Counted from the first letter of the stretch, positions 1-7,530 are shown. The stretch: DNA of 64,000 bases from Campylobacter sp. 2014D-0216 (GCF_014931215.1 NZ_CP063089.1:620001-684000), one strand, 5' to 3'. Made by a program: numbers and translations. The notes: generated from the letters alone by a model not told the origin.

Positions 1-497
1 CTAGTGAGTATAAAAGTTTTGATCATAAAATACTGCTAGATTTTATTTTGGAGCGCTTGTATACTTTTTATGAAGTGAATGCTTCTTTTGTTAAAGCTGT
101 GCTTTGTTCTAAGACTTATGATGTGATATATATTGATTCTTGCATAAAAGCTTTAATTCAAAGTGCAAGTAAGACAGATTTTAATCAAAATTTTGCAACT
201 TTTAAGCGTTTGGCAAATATCGCTTTATTAAGCGATGTTCAAGTTGATGAAAGCTTATTTAATACCCAAGAGGAAAAAAACCTATACCAAGCATTTTTAC
301 AATGTAAAACTCAAAGACATAGCACCCAAGAGCTTTTAGAAAATCTTTTTGCGTTAAAACCGCAGATTGATGCATTTTTTGATAAAGTGATGATTAATGA
401 TAAAGATGAAAAAATCAAAAACAATCGCCAAGCTTTGGTATGTGTAATCTATCGTGAGTTTTTAAAAATAGCTGATATCAAAGAGCTTAGCTTATGA
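1..497 (+). CDS. glyS: Glycyl-tRNA synthetase beta subunit, C-terminal end (partial)
   Basis: The reading frame is open from base 3, so this is the 3' end of a gene entering from the left; the first in-frame TTG at 48 is internal. The visible ~165 residues are the C-terminal domain of the GlyRS beta subunit, which helps bind tRNA-Gly in the alpha2beta2 enzyme that charges glycine. The diagnostic stretch is FDKVMINDKDEKIKNNRQAL followed by FLKIADIKEL, matching the family tail (FDxVMV..ED..R.NRL.LL ... F..IAD...L). The stop overlaps the start of the next gene by four bases, so the two are probably co-transcribed. Catalytic parts lie outside the window. Identification rests on this tail motif only. 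Confidence 0.85.
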   Translation, partial: SEYKSFDHKILLDFILERLYTFYEVNASFVKAVLCSKTYDVIYIDSCIKALIQSASKTDFNQNFATFKRLANIALLSDVQVDESLFNTQEEKNLYQAFLQCKTQRHSTQELLENLFALKPQIDAFFDKVMINDKDEKIKNNRQALVCVIYREFLKIADIKELSL

Positions 498-1300
498 GAA
501 AAATTCTTTACTTTTTGTGTTTTTTGGTTTTTAGCTTAGATGCTAGAGAAATTCAGCTTATTAAAGGACAAGTGGTTTTTTTAGAATTAGATAAAAGTAG
601 TTTTTTACAAGTTAGTTCAAATTCTAAAAAACTACCTTTTTTTGAATATAAAAATAAAATCATTGTTAGTGTAGCTATGCCTTATAAAAATCCTAAAGAT
701 AGGGAATTATTAGTTCAATTTAAAGATTATTCTCAAGAAAAAATTACGATAAAATTTAGCGAAGGAGACTATCAAAAAGAATTTTTAAAGGTTAGCGCTT
801 CTAAGGTAAATCCGCCTAAAGAAACACTTAAACGCATTAGTAAAGAGTATCAAGAAGCTATTAAAGTTTATAGTACCTATACTAATACAGCTTTATTTGA
901 TGGCGAATTTATATATCCTTTAGAAAGTAAAATTACTAGTGATTTTGGAAAAGCAAGGTTGTTTAACGATACACTTAAAAGCTATCACAGTGGGACTGAT
1001 TTTAGAGCGGCAAATGGAACTAAAATTTATGCTAGCAATGATGGCATCGTAAGAATTGCTTCAAACCGTTATTACGCAGGTAATTCAGTAGTGATTGATC
1101 ATGGGTATGGAATTTATTCACAGTATTATCATCTTTCAAAGCTTAATGTAAAAGTAGGGCAAAAGGTTAAAAAAGGTGAGTTTATAGGTTTAAGTGGGGC
1201 TAGTGGTAGAGTTACGGGGCCGCATTTGCATTTTGGAATTTTAGTCAATGGTGTACAAGTTGATCCACTTGATTTTATAGCTAAATTTAATGCCTTATAA
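494..1300 (+). CDS. M23 (LytM-type) peptidoglycan endopeptidase
   Basis: Secreted zinc metallopeptidase of 268 residues expected to cut peptide cross-bridges of peptidoglycan in the periplasm. A signal peptide occupies about residues 1-17 (MRKILYFLCFLVFSLDA). The LytM core is roughly residues 135-260 and keeps the usual zinc and catalytic residues: H165 and D169 in HSGTD, H213 in YYHLS, and H244/H246 in GPHLHFG. An N-terminal domain of ~110 residues of unknown role precedes it. The ATG overlaps the glyS stop. Because all zinc ligands are present, unlike in the EnvC-like protein at 24100, this one should be active. Several Campylobacter M23 enzymes shape the helical cell; which one this is cannot be settled here. 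Confidence 0.88.
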   Translation: MRKILYFLCFLVFSLDAREIQLIKGQVVFLELDKSSFLQVSSNSKKLPFFEYKNKIIVSVAMPYKNPKDRELLVQFKDYSQEKITIKFSEGDYQKEFLKVSASKVNPPKETLKRISKEYQEAIKVYSTYTNTALFDGEFIYPLESKITSDFGKARLFNDTLKSYHSGTDFRAANGTKIYASNDGIVRIASNRYYAGNSVVIDHGYGIYSQYYHLSKLNVKVGQKVKKGEFIGLSGASGRVTGPHLHFGILVNGVQVDPLDFIAKFNAL

Positions 1301-2253
1301 TGATAACATTTAGTGAGTTTTTTCAAAGTTGGATCAATAAATACTATTCACAAGCTGTAAGTGTTGGCAAAAATGGAGATTTTTACACTGTAGTTAGTGT
1401 GGGAAATCTTTTTGGTGTATTACTGGCTAATCATTTTTTAAAACTTATCAATGATAAAAAATTAACTTTACCGGTTGAAGTTGTAGAAATAGGAGCAAAT
1501 GAGGGGCATTTAATGCTTGATTTTATACAAGCACTCTATACACTTAGTCCAGATGTTTTAGAGCAAATTGAATGCTACATTATTGAGCCACATGAAAAGT
1601 TAAGGACTGTTCAAAGAAAACTTTTTAATGCATATGATTTAGATGTAAAAATTTGTAATTCTTTAAGTGAATGCCATTTTAAAAATGCTTTTTTTTATGC
1701 TAATGAATTGTTTGATTGTTTTGCATGTGAACTCATAAAAGACAAAACAATGGCATATGTCGATGATGAATTTAATATTATTTTTAAGCCTATGAATGAT
1801 GAGTTTTTAAAAGAGTGTGAAGCATATGCTATCACTCATAGTGAATTTTGCGTCGCTTATAAGCCTTTTTTATATCAACTAAAACAAGCCTGTGAAAAAT
1901 TAACTTTTGCATGTTTTGATTATGCAAAAAAAGAAGAAAAAATTAGCATTAGAATGTATAAAAATCATCAAGTATATAATCTTTTTGAAGAGAATTTAAA
2001 AGATTTTTTTGCTAAAAGTGATATTACTTATAATGTAAATTTTAGCCATCTTATGCAAGTTTTAAAAGAAGAGGGTTTTGATATAGTAGAATACAAAAAC
2101 CAAAATCAAGCTTTTATTGATTTTGGTTTAGAGGAAATTATCGAGCAAGCTAAAAATACACAGCCAAAAATTTATAAAAATTTTATCAACCAAAGTAAAA
2201 ATTTGATGTTTAACTTTGGCGATAAGTTTAAATTTTTAGAATTTAAACTTTGA
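1300..2253 (+). CDS. MidA/NDUFAF7-like SAM-dependent methyltransferase
   Basis: A 317-residue soluble protein with the layout of the DUF185/MidA family (NDUFAF7 relatives, class I SAM-dependent protein methyltransferases). The SAM-binding motif is VEVVEIGANEGHLMLD near residues 60-75 (an E-x-G-x-x-x-G loop), followed by an acidic strand end at ECYIIEP and by ANELFDCFACELI, typical of this family. The start shares one base with the preceding stop, so it lies in the glyS-M23 transcript. The 3' end overlaps the convergent ribBA gene by 11 bases. In mitochondria the family methylates a complex I subunit; extending that to this bacterium is inference. Confidence 0.7.
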   Translation: MITFSEFFQSWINKYYSQAVSVGKNGDFYTVVSVGNLFGVLLANHFLKLINDKKLTLPVEVVEIGANEGHLMLDFIQALYTLSPDVLEQIECYIIEPHEKLRTVQRKLFNAYDLDVKICNSLSECHFKNAFFYANELFDCFACELIKDKTMAYVDDEFNIIFKPMNDEFLKECEAYAITHSEFCVAYKPFLYQLKQACEKLTFACFDYAKKEEKISIRMYKNHQVYNLFEENLKDFFAKSDITYNVNFSHLMQVLKEEGFDIVEYKNQNQAFIDFGLEEIIEQAKNTQPKIYKNFINQSKNLMFNFGDKFKFLEFKL

Positions 2254-3265
2254 AATCACTACTTGTAATATCAAGCCCAAAGCCTTTTAAGCCTATAAAT
2301 TCTTTATCGGTATTTTGGCTTAGAAGTTTGATTTTTGAAATTTTCAAATATCTTAAAATTTGCGCTCCTATGCCGTAGTTTTTAAATTGCGTTTTTTCTT
2401 GTTTTTCGTTTTTCATGAAAATAATCACTCCACCTTTTTGACTTAAAAATTCAATCTGTTTTAATAGCTCGTTTAGTTTATTAGAGGTTAAAAGCTCAAA
2501 GTCACTCCCGCTAAGATAAAATTTAACATTCTCACATTCTCTTAAAACTCCAAAGCTAAAAGCTATATGCTCATTTTCATTGTGATCTTTAAAAGTCATT
2601 TTTTTTGCTTTAAAACCCGCTAGAATGCTTTCTTCTTCTTTGATTAAAGAGATCAAACTTTCATTTTTTAAGCGATACTCGATTAAATCTGAAATGGTAA
2701 TCATATTAATAGCGTGCTTTTTACAAAACTCAAGTAAATCGCTTCTTCTTGCCATATCTCCATTGTCTTTGACAATTTCGCATATCACGCATGCTTCTTT
2801 TAACCCTGCTAAGCGACACAAATCTACCGTGCCTTCTGTGTGACCTGTTCGTTCTAAAACCCCACCTTTTTTTGCTATTAAAGGGTTGATGTGGCCAGGA
2901 CGAACAAAATCACTTGCTTTTGCATTATCATCAGCAAAAATTTGCACAGTCATATTTCTTTCATAAGCGCTTACTCCGGTTGTGGCATTTTTTGCATCGA
3001 CAGTGATAGTAAAAGCTGTTTCGTGATTTGATGTGTTTTTGGGTACCATTAAAGGCAGTTCAAATTTTTTAGCTAAATTCTCACTTAATGCTACACACAC
3101 TACACCTCTTGCGTGAGTGATGGTGAAATTGATTTTTTCTTGAGTGCTAAATTGCGCAGGGAAGATCAAATCCCCTTCGTTTTCTCTATCTTCTGCATCT
3201 ACCATTACCAACATTTTACCATCTTGAAGTTCTTTTATAGCTTGTTCTATACTTATATATCCCAT
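2243..3265 (-). CDS. ribBA: 3,4-dihydroxy-2-butanone 4-phosphate synthase with a degenerate RibA-like C-terminal domain
   Basis: The N-terminal ~200 residues are RibB, which converts ribulose 5-phosphate to formate and 3,4-dihydroxy-2-butanone 4-phosphate for riboflavin synthesis. Visible motifs are DAEDRENEGDLIF (acidic metal-binding loop), THARGVVCVAL and RPGHINPL...RTGHTEGTVDL. The C-terminal ~130 residues align with GTP cyclohydrolase II only at the end (YGIGAQIL ... LKGFGLDI); the zinc-binding three-cysteine motif and the arginine/tyrosine catalytic stretch are absent, so GCHII activity is unlikely. I start at the ATG at 3265 because AAGGA lies eight bases upstream; a TTG six codons earlier has no such site. 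A separate ribA would be needed elsewhere in the genome. Confidence 0.88.
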   Translation of the reverse strand: MGYISIEQAIKELQDGKMLVMVDAEDRENEGDLIFPAQFSTQEKINFTITHARGVVCVALSENLAKKFELPLMVPKNTSNHETAFTITVDAKNATTGVSAYERNMTVQIFADDNAKASDFVRPGHINPLIAKKGGVLERTGHTEGTVDLCRLAGLKEACVICEIVKDNGDMARRSDLLEFCKKHAINMITISDLIEYRLKNESLISLIKEEESILAGFKAKKMTFKDHNENEHIAFSFGVLRECENVKFYLSGSDFELLTSNKLNELLKQIEFLSQKGGVIIFMKNEKQEKTQFKNYGIGAQILRYLKISKIKLLSQNTDKEFIGLKGFGLDITSSDFKV

Positions 3266-3311
3266 AAAATCAGTCCTTAACAATATTTTTAAAAATATTA
3301 TAGCATTTTTC

Positions 3312-3340
3312 TTGACATTGTGTAAAAAATAATATATAAT
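3312..3340 (+). promoter_or_regulatory. Consensus sigma70 promoter of the tRNA-Gln/tRNA-fMet operon
   Basis: TTGACA at 3312-3317 and TATAAT at 3335-3340 are separated by exactly 17 bases, a perfect sigma70 match. This is unusual in Campylobacter, where -35 boxes are normally weak. The -10 ends 37 bases before the first tRNA. Seen directly in sequence; transcription start is inferred near 3347. Confidence 0.85.
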
Positions 3341-3377
3341 ACCATTTTTAATTTAAAAAATATGTTACTTCATTTAT

Positions 3378-3452
3378 TGGGGTATCGCCAAGCGGTAAGG
3401 CAACAGGTTTTGGTCCTGTCATTCAGGGGTTCGAATCCCTTTACCCCATCCA
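3378..3452 (+). tRNA. tRNA-Gln (anticodon TTG)
   Basis: A 75-base cloverleaf: acceptor TGGGGTA pairs with TACCCCA, the anticodon loop reads TTTTGGT with anticodon TTG, the T arm contains GGTTCGAATCC, and CCA is encoded. It translates CAA/CAG. First gene of a two-tRNA operon. Confidence 0.95.
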
Positions 3453-3465
3453 CTTCATATGATGC

Positions 3466-3541
3466 CGCGAAGTAGAGCAGTGGTTAGCTCGTCGGGCTCA
3501 TAACCCGAAGGTCGGGAGTTCAAATCTCCCCTTCGCAACCA
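3466..3541 (+). tRNA. Initiator tRNA-fMet (anticodon CAT)
   Basis: The acceptor CGCGAAG pairs with CTTCGCA but leaves the C1-A72 mismatch diagnostic of initiator tRNA. The anticodon stem carries the GGG/CCC run (CGGGCTCATAACCCG) and CCA is encoded. Lies 13 bases after tRNA-Gln. Its 3' end marks the left edge of the accessory island. Confidence 0.95.
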
Positions 3542-3650
3542 ATAACATTTTAGCTTTAAAAATATAAAAATGCTCTAAGAATATTTTTTCTTGCCAATCT
3601 CTAAAACCTGAAATTCTAGCTAAAAAATCTCCAAAATTATAAAGTTCCAT
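3542..3650 (-). pseudogene. Truncated gene fragment abutting tRNA-fMet
   Basis: From an ATG at 3650 the minus strand encodes MELYNFGDFLARISGFRDWQ and continues through EKIFLEHFYIFKAKML before running into the antisense of tRNA-fMet, where it ends after a few nonsense codons. The N-terminal part looks like real coding sequence, with D-W and hydrophobic periodicity, cut off exactly at the tRNA 3' end. This suggests that recombination at the tRNA removed the rest. It overlaps the 30-codon frame at 3620-3712 in another frame; the two could be one frameshifted gene. Function unknown. Confidence 0.4.
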
Positions 3651-3712
3651 ATAATATCTACAATACTATCTTTAATATCCTTAAGATGTTCCATCAATCC
3701 TTTATTTGTCAT
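3620..3712 (-). CDS. Small overlapping ORF (30 aa), possibly a frameshifted fragment
   Basis: A 30-residue frame starting with MTNKGLMEHLKDIKDSIVDI, whose ATG overlaps the end of the upstream 115-residue gene by 11 bases. This is the same coupling seen between the other genes of this minus-strand set. It reads into the MELYNF fragment in a different frame, so it may be the N-terminus of a longer gene broken by a one-base shift. No function recognised. Confidence 0.35.
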   Translation of the reverse strand: MTNKGLMEHLKDIKDSIVDIIWNFIILEIF

Positions 3713-4049
3713 TTTCTAGCCTTTTTAATCTACAAAGAAAAAGTAAAACAATATTTATTAGTTTTCTACTAAAAAGAATGATTATTAATAAATAACATAT
3801 CATTTCAAATAATCCATATTTTGAAAAATATCTACCTAAATATATGAAATTTAAAAATACAATTGGTGGAAAGAGTAATAAATTTTCACAAAAAATACTA
3901 TACACCCAATCTATAACTTTATTAGAAACACTATATTTACTTTTGCAATTTTTGCATTTTATTTCTAATTTGCCTGAGAATATATTCCAAATATTTTGTA
4001 ATTTATTGATTTTTGTTTTACAAACTTCACATTCTTTATAAATAGACAT
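3702..4049 (-). CDS. Zinc-ribbon membrane protein (CxxC-x21-CxxC), 115 aa
   Basis: Small protein with two CxxC knuckles (C7/C10 and C32/C35, 21 residues apart), which resembles the small bacterial 'cxxc_20_cxxc' membrane protein family. Two hydrophobic segments follow (about residues 55-73 and 80-105), so it should be a membrane protein with a metal-binding N-terminal ribbon. Its start overlaps the end of the 47-residue gene upstream by 14 bases, implying translational coupling in a minus-strand operon that begins at 4990. The role is not known. Membership in the named family is a judgement from cysteine spacing only. Confidence 0.6.
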   Translation of the reverse strand: MSIYKECEVCKTKINKLQNIWNIFSGKLEIKCKNCKSKYSVSNKVIDWVYSIFCENLLLFPPIVFLNFIYLGRYFSKYGLFEMICYLLIIILFSRKLINIVLLFLCRLKRLENDK

Positions 4050-4179
4050 TTATCGTATTCTCTATATCACTTTCTACAATTTCTTGTCTTTCTCTTAGAG
4101 CTTCTTTTATACTTTCTTTAATGTTAATAGTGGTATTGTTTTCATTATGAACACTAGTATTAATTTCATTTGCATTCAT
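4036..4179 (-). CDS. Small hypothetical protein (47 aa) in the minus-strand operon
   Basis: A 47-codon frame, beginning MNANEINTSVHNENNTTINI and ending NTINVYL, fits exactly between two larger genes: it overlaps the end of the upstream 274-residue gene by 14 bases and the start of the downstream zinc-ribbon gene by 14 bases. The sequence is polar, Asn/Glu-rich, with a probable amphipathic helix (IKESIKEALRERQEIVES). The tight double overlap is the main support for it being translated. No family recognised. Confidence 0.5.
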   Translation of the reverse strand: MNANEINTSVHNENNTTINIKESIKEALRERQEIVESDIENTINVYL

Positions 4180-4990
4180 CTAAGGCCTTTTGGATTTTGT
4201 TTAAATAATTACCTATAAAGGTTATCATTGCTTTATGATTACTTTTCCACTTTTTATTTATTTCTTCATCGGAAAATTCCAGTGTATCTAATTTTTTAAG
4301 TATACTGTAACTTTCTTTCGCTTGTTTGAATATTGTCAATTTGTCTTCAAAAGAACATAATTGGGTGTTATAAAGTAAAAACATTCCTTGAATTGATACT
4401 TTTGAGTAAAGAGCCATAGCTTTATACCAAGAACCCTTATCCAAATAGCCTATACTATCTAAATAATCATAAAATTCTTCATAGTGCTTTATAAATTTAA
4501 GTTTTTCTTCAAAAATTTGTTTTTCTAAATCTTTAGTAGAGGCTCTTAAGTTTAGGTATTTTTGTTTTTCATTTGAGTTTAAATTACTTATGAAATTAAG
4601 ATAATTAAAATAGGTTTGCTCTTTTCTTATCACTGAAAGAAATACTCTAGCGTAATTTTGAAGAGAAGCTTGGTAATACCTATCCTCAAATCTAAATAAT
4701 TTAGCAACCTTAAAATCAAAAATAGCCTTTTGCATTTTTGCATTTAAATCTTTAAAGTCTTCTAGTTTAGGCTGATAATCATCTACAATTTTAATCATAT
4801 CTTTAGGACTTGGATTTAAAGTCATTTTTTCAAAATTTCTAAATTCTTGTTCTTTTTTAGGAAAATGATACATTCCCCAATAAATCGTATATAAAGGAGA
4901 ATAAAGTAATTTTGCAAGCACAGCAAGTATTATGATCAATATAATACAGAGTATATAAAATCTTTTAAGTTTATAAAAAGGTTTTTTCAT
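4166..4990 (-). CDS. Hypothetical membrane-anchored helical protein, 274 aa
   Basis: One N-terminal membrane segment (about residues 12-32, FYILCIILIIILAVLAKLLY) is followed by ~240 mostly helical, Lys/Glu/Phe-rich residues with no catalytic motif I recognise, probably facing the periplasm. AAGGA lies six bases before the ATG. It heads a set of overlapping minus-strand genes (4166-4990, 4036-4179, 3702-4049, 3620-3712) running toward tRNA-fMet. Immediately upstream is a frameshifted fragment whose stop touches this start. Function unknown; such anchored helical proteins are common in effector/immunity islands but nothing here proves that role. Confidence 0.65.
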   Translation of the reverse strand: MKKPFYKLKRFYILCIILIIILAVLAKLLYSPLYTIYWGMYHFPKKEQEFRNFEKMTLNPSPKDMIKIVDDYQPKLEDFKDLNAKMQKAIFDFKVAKLFRFEDRYYQASLQNYARVFLSVIRKEQTYFNYLNFISNLNSNEKQKYLNLRASTKDLEKQIFEEKLKFIKHYEEFYDYLDSIGYLDKGSWYKAMALYSKVSIQGMFLLYNTQLCSFEDKLTIFKQAKESYSILKKLDTLEFSDEEINKKWKSNHKAMITFIGNYLNKIQKALDECK

Positions 4991-5194
4991 TTATATTCCT
5001 TGATGTTTTAAATAGCTTATAAAAATTTCTATAAAAATCATAATGATATTTTTTATGCTATTTAGTGTATTGCTAATATCTGATATTTTAAAATCTTTAA
5101 AATATAGTATTTATTTTCAAGTAAAATTTTATCATATTGTAGTTTTACTTTTATTTCCTTAGCTTTTACAATAAGACTCTTTATAATCTTTCAT
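4991..5194 (-). pseudogene. Frameshifted small gene upstream of the 274-aa gene
   Basis: Reading from the ATG at 5194 gives MKDYKESYCK, then one frame change gives KEIKVKLQYDKILLENKYY, and another gives KDFKISDISNTLNSIKNIIM through FISYLKHQGI, with a stop that directly adjoins the start at 4990. The pieces together would make a ~67-residue protein with a C-terminal hydrophobic helix. Two frame breaks mean it is a decayed gene unless the sequence contains errors. Confidence 0.5.
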
Positions 5195-5293
5195 TATTTT
5201 TACCCACCTATTGTATTAATATTTTCCATTCTAGGAAGAGTGATTTTTCTTTTTTTAGCTATAAAAAACCTTGTGGGTTTTTAACTCGCTAAG

Positions 5294-5299
5294 ATTATA
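5294..5299 (-). promoter_or_regulatory. Possible -10 box for the minus-strand operon
   Basis: The minus strand has TATAAT here, about 100 bases before the first decayed frame and 300 before the 274-residue gene. No clear -35 box. In such AT-rich DNA this could be chance. Confidence 0.25.
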
Positions 5300-5315
5300 T
5301 TAAATCATAAAACAT

Positions 5316-5648
5316 TTATACGAAGCTAATCCTATTTTGTTTAATCATTCTGGCACGATTGATAAGAACATAAAGGACTATACTTTCATCGTTAAGCATT
5401 TCTTTAAAAGTTTCACGGCATCTATCTCCATTAAACCCAATACTTCTGTATTCTATAATTTCTGCTTTAGCATTAGTGATAAAAGAAATATATTTATCTC
5501 TTTATTTATCGTGTTTAATACCTGCTCGTATTGGTTTAAGTGCTTCATCGTGCCAAATCACTTCTAGATTTTCTTCTTTGATGATTCTTAGTGCTACTTC
5601 TTTTGTTAGATATTCTTTAATATCTTTTCCATTATATTTTTTGTTCAT
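5316..5648 (-). pseudogene. Hypothetical protein gene with an in-frame stop codon
   Basis: The frame starting MNKKYNGKDIKEYLTKEVAL reads 48 codons to a TAA at 5502-5504, then continues in the same frame for 62 more codons (RDKYISFITNAKAEIIEYRS ... MLNDESIVLYVLINRARMIK) to a stop at 5316. The total of 111 codons with a single nonsense codon and no frameshift indicates recent inactivation, or reinitiation. The product is soluble and charged, of unknown function. It overlaps the extended frame of the gene at 5633-5914. Confidence 0.55.
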
Positions 5649-5701
5649 AATTCATCTGTAACATTTTATCAATGGCTTCTTTTTCACTATCAAAAGAATA
5701 T

Positions 5702-5914
5702 CTATAAATTCAACATCTCTTCTTCTTTTTCAATATAGCCTGTTATATCATCCCAATTATTTCTTATCAAATCGATAAAATTAGCTTCTAATTGATTAAA
5801 ATTTTTACAATATGATTTTGAATGCAGCAACTTATAATCATAAAAAATAATTTGCAAATCTTGTATATCTTTTTTCTCTGATTTAAAAAATATTTCTAAA
5901 GTTTTTTCATTCAT
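5702..5914 (-). CDS. Small hypothetical acidic protein (70 aa), possibly frameshifted
   Basis: MNEKTLEIFFKSEKKDIQDL begins a 70-residue frame that stops at 5702 just after EEEMLNL. A one-base shift at that point opens RYSFDSEKEAIDKMLQMNYE down to 5633, so the intact gene may have been ~90 residues and now be truncated. It is acidic and soluble, the size of many small immunity proteins, but nothing identifies it. The ribosome site is poor. It is the first minus-strand frame of the island and diverges from the effector locus at 6076. Confidence 0.4.
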   Translation of the reverse strand: MNEKTLEIFFKSEKKDIQDLQIIFYDYKLLHSKSYCKNFNQLEANFIDLIRNNWDDITGYIEKEEEMLNL

Positions 5915-6075
5915 TGTGATAGAATAAACAAAAAAGTCATTTCTTAAGTCTATATATTTAAAGTATTTTTATTTCTATAGCTCTTTGTTTGATGTTTGGG
6001 CGGAGGATCTTTTCATTATTTTACTAATAATAAATTTATAAAAAGTGATGAAAAATATACAGGACAAAGTTACTG

Positions 6076-6558
6076 ATGAATCCTAAAGAACTTATTACCC
6101 AAATCAAAGACTATGCTGATATAGCAGATGCTAGTTATGCTATGCTTGATTTAATCGATGAGAATGATGAAAAAGGTTTTTTTGATAGTGCTTTTACTCC
6201 TCCTTTGTGGCTTTATGCAGATGGGATAAAGTTAGGGTATGAGATAAAAGAAAAAGTCAAGTTTCTAGATAAAAATGGAAAATTTCAAGTAGTTAAAGAT
6301 AAGGGAGATCCTACAGCTTATGCTACCATTATAGAAGCTAGATTTTCTACTGATCTTGATAAAATAGATGAAACATTAAGACAAGAATATCTTAAAAATA
6401 AAGAATGGAATAAGATAGATCAAAAATGATATGAAACCAAAAAAGCTAATGAATTCAATGATGATTTTTGGGGTTTTGGAATTAAAATGAATTCTGCTAA
6501 TGTTACAAGCAATAAGATGTTAAAAAATAATCAATATATAGTAAGGGAATATCTATGA
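6076..6558 (+). pseudogene. Chimeric effector remnant (lipase-type effector N-terminus joined to a cassette segment)
   Basis: Residues 1-95 (MNPKELITQIKDYADIADAS ... DPTAYATIIEARF) resemble, from memory, the N-terminus of epsilonproteobacterial effector proteins that continue into a lipase domain; that domain is missing. The frame passes abruptly into DLDKIDETLRQEYLKNKEW, the segment also found at 6989 and in the intact gene at 7527. A TGA at 6427-6429 replaces the Trp codon of the intact copy (IDQKW-Y versus IDQK-stop-Y). After it, the frame continues YETKKANEFNDDFWGFG, as in the intact copy, to a TGA at 6556. It is thus both a fusion and a nonsense-broken copy. Confidence 0.65.
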
Positions 6559-6895
6559 ATGACAAATTTAATTTTGCTAAATTTGTATTAGATTGTTTTA
6601 TTTGTTGCGGATTGACTATAATATCTTATTTCATATTTTTTTACCAATTATTTATCTTATTAGATTTATTTATTTAATAGGAATAAATATGGATATTTTA
6701 AATGGATTTGGCGACTATGCCTTGCTTTTTACATTGTGTCATATTGCATTTTTTACTATTTGGTTTTTATTAGAAAAGAGAAACATTATAAAATATAAAA
6801 TTCATAAATTAAGTTTTTGGATAGTATTTGCACTTGCAAATAGTTTTTGGTGGTATTTAGCTTATTGGTTAGCAAATAGAGGGTTTTATAAATGA
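6555..6895 (+). pseudogene. Frameshifted small multi-pass membrane protein (immunity-like)
   Basis: A frame from the ATG at 6555 encodes MNDKFNFAKFVLDCFICCGL and hydrophobic sequence to a stop at 6675. A second frame, open from before that point, continues INMDILNGFGDYALLFTLCH ... WYLAYWLANRGFYK to 6895. Together they would give a ~113-residue protein with three or four membrane helices, broken by one frame change near 6670. Translation of only the second part, from a TTG or ATG near 6690, is possible. Its last codons, RGFYK with the next ATG overlapping the stop, match the layout at 7105-7530, so it is the membrane-protein half of a duplicated cassette. Confidence 0.5.
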
Positions 6896-7063
6896 AGTAC
6901 TACGCAACGATTTATATCCACCCCATGGATTGGAACATTCCCCATGTCTTTTTAGGACTTACCAAAAAATAAAAGTCTTGATGAGTTAGATAAAATAGAT
7001 GAAACATTAAGATAAGAATATCTTAAAAACAAAGAATTTAAATTAATTAAAAGTATCAAGTAG
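6892..7063 (+). pseudogene. Degenerate truncated copy of the 7527 effector gene
   Basis: MKYYATIYIHPMDWNIPHVF-LGLTK matches the first residues of the gene at 7527 (MKYYVTIYIDP ... HAFLGLTK). One extra A in a poly-A run shifts the frame at about 6968. The following LDELDKIDETLR segment then has CAA changed to TAA, and the similarity fades by 7063. The copy lacks everything past the 'NKE' segment. It follows the membrane-protein remnant with the same four-base overlap as the intact pair, showing that the whole cassette was duplicated. Confidence 0.65.
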
Positions 7064-7104
7064 ATTGGTTATAATAAAACAATTTATCTATATTAGGAGT
7101 AAAT

Positions 7105-7530
7105 TTGCAAATTCCTATTTATTCTAAACTCAAAGCAAAACTAGAAAGCAAAGGAATAGACAATATATCAAGTGGACAAATTGCTTGGTTTGTATGTAGT
7201 GTAGGGATTTTTATCATTCCTATGGTATATTTTTATATCAGTAACAATTATGATCAATTCACTATTTTATTTTTTATGCTATTTATTTTTATATTGAATA
7301 TGCTTTATATTAAAAATTTTTTTGCATTATTGTTGCTTGTGATATTAATATTTATATATATGAAATATCATGAGTTTATCTATAATTTTAAAATTTTATT
7401 TTTTATTTTTGCACCTATAATTTTTATCTTTTTAAGAGCTTGGAGAATTTTAATAACTTTTTTATGTGGATATATTTTTTTAGTGGCTATGGTATATATA
7501 TTTGAGTTATTAGGAGGATTTTATAAATGA
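7105..7530 (+). CDS. Small polytopic membrane protein, likely immunity partner of the adjacent effector
   Basis: A 141-residue, strongly hydrophobic protein with about four membrane helices (roughly residues 28-46, 52-66, 70-88 and 102-135). The TTG start is supported by AGGAG five bases upstream. Its stop overlaps the ATG of the effector-like gene at 7527, and the AGGAGG coding for its last residues serves as that gene's ribosome site, so the two are coupled. A related, broken pair lies just upstream (6555-7063). A membrane protein paired with a cysteine-hydrolase-like gene fits an immunity role in the envelope, but this is inference. No named family recognised. Confidence 0.55.
   Translation: MQIPIYSKLKAKLESKGIDNISSGQIAWFVCSVGIFIIPMVYFYISNNYDQFTILFFMLFIFILNMLYIKNFFALLLLVILIFIYMKYHEFIYNFKILFFIFAPIIFIFLRAWRILITFLCGYIFLVAMVYIFELLGGFYK

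Noticed and set aside
5337-5661. Plus-strand open frames in this interval
   Set aside because: They are antisense to a minus-strand frame with much better protein character (a nonsense-broken pseudogene).
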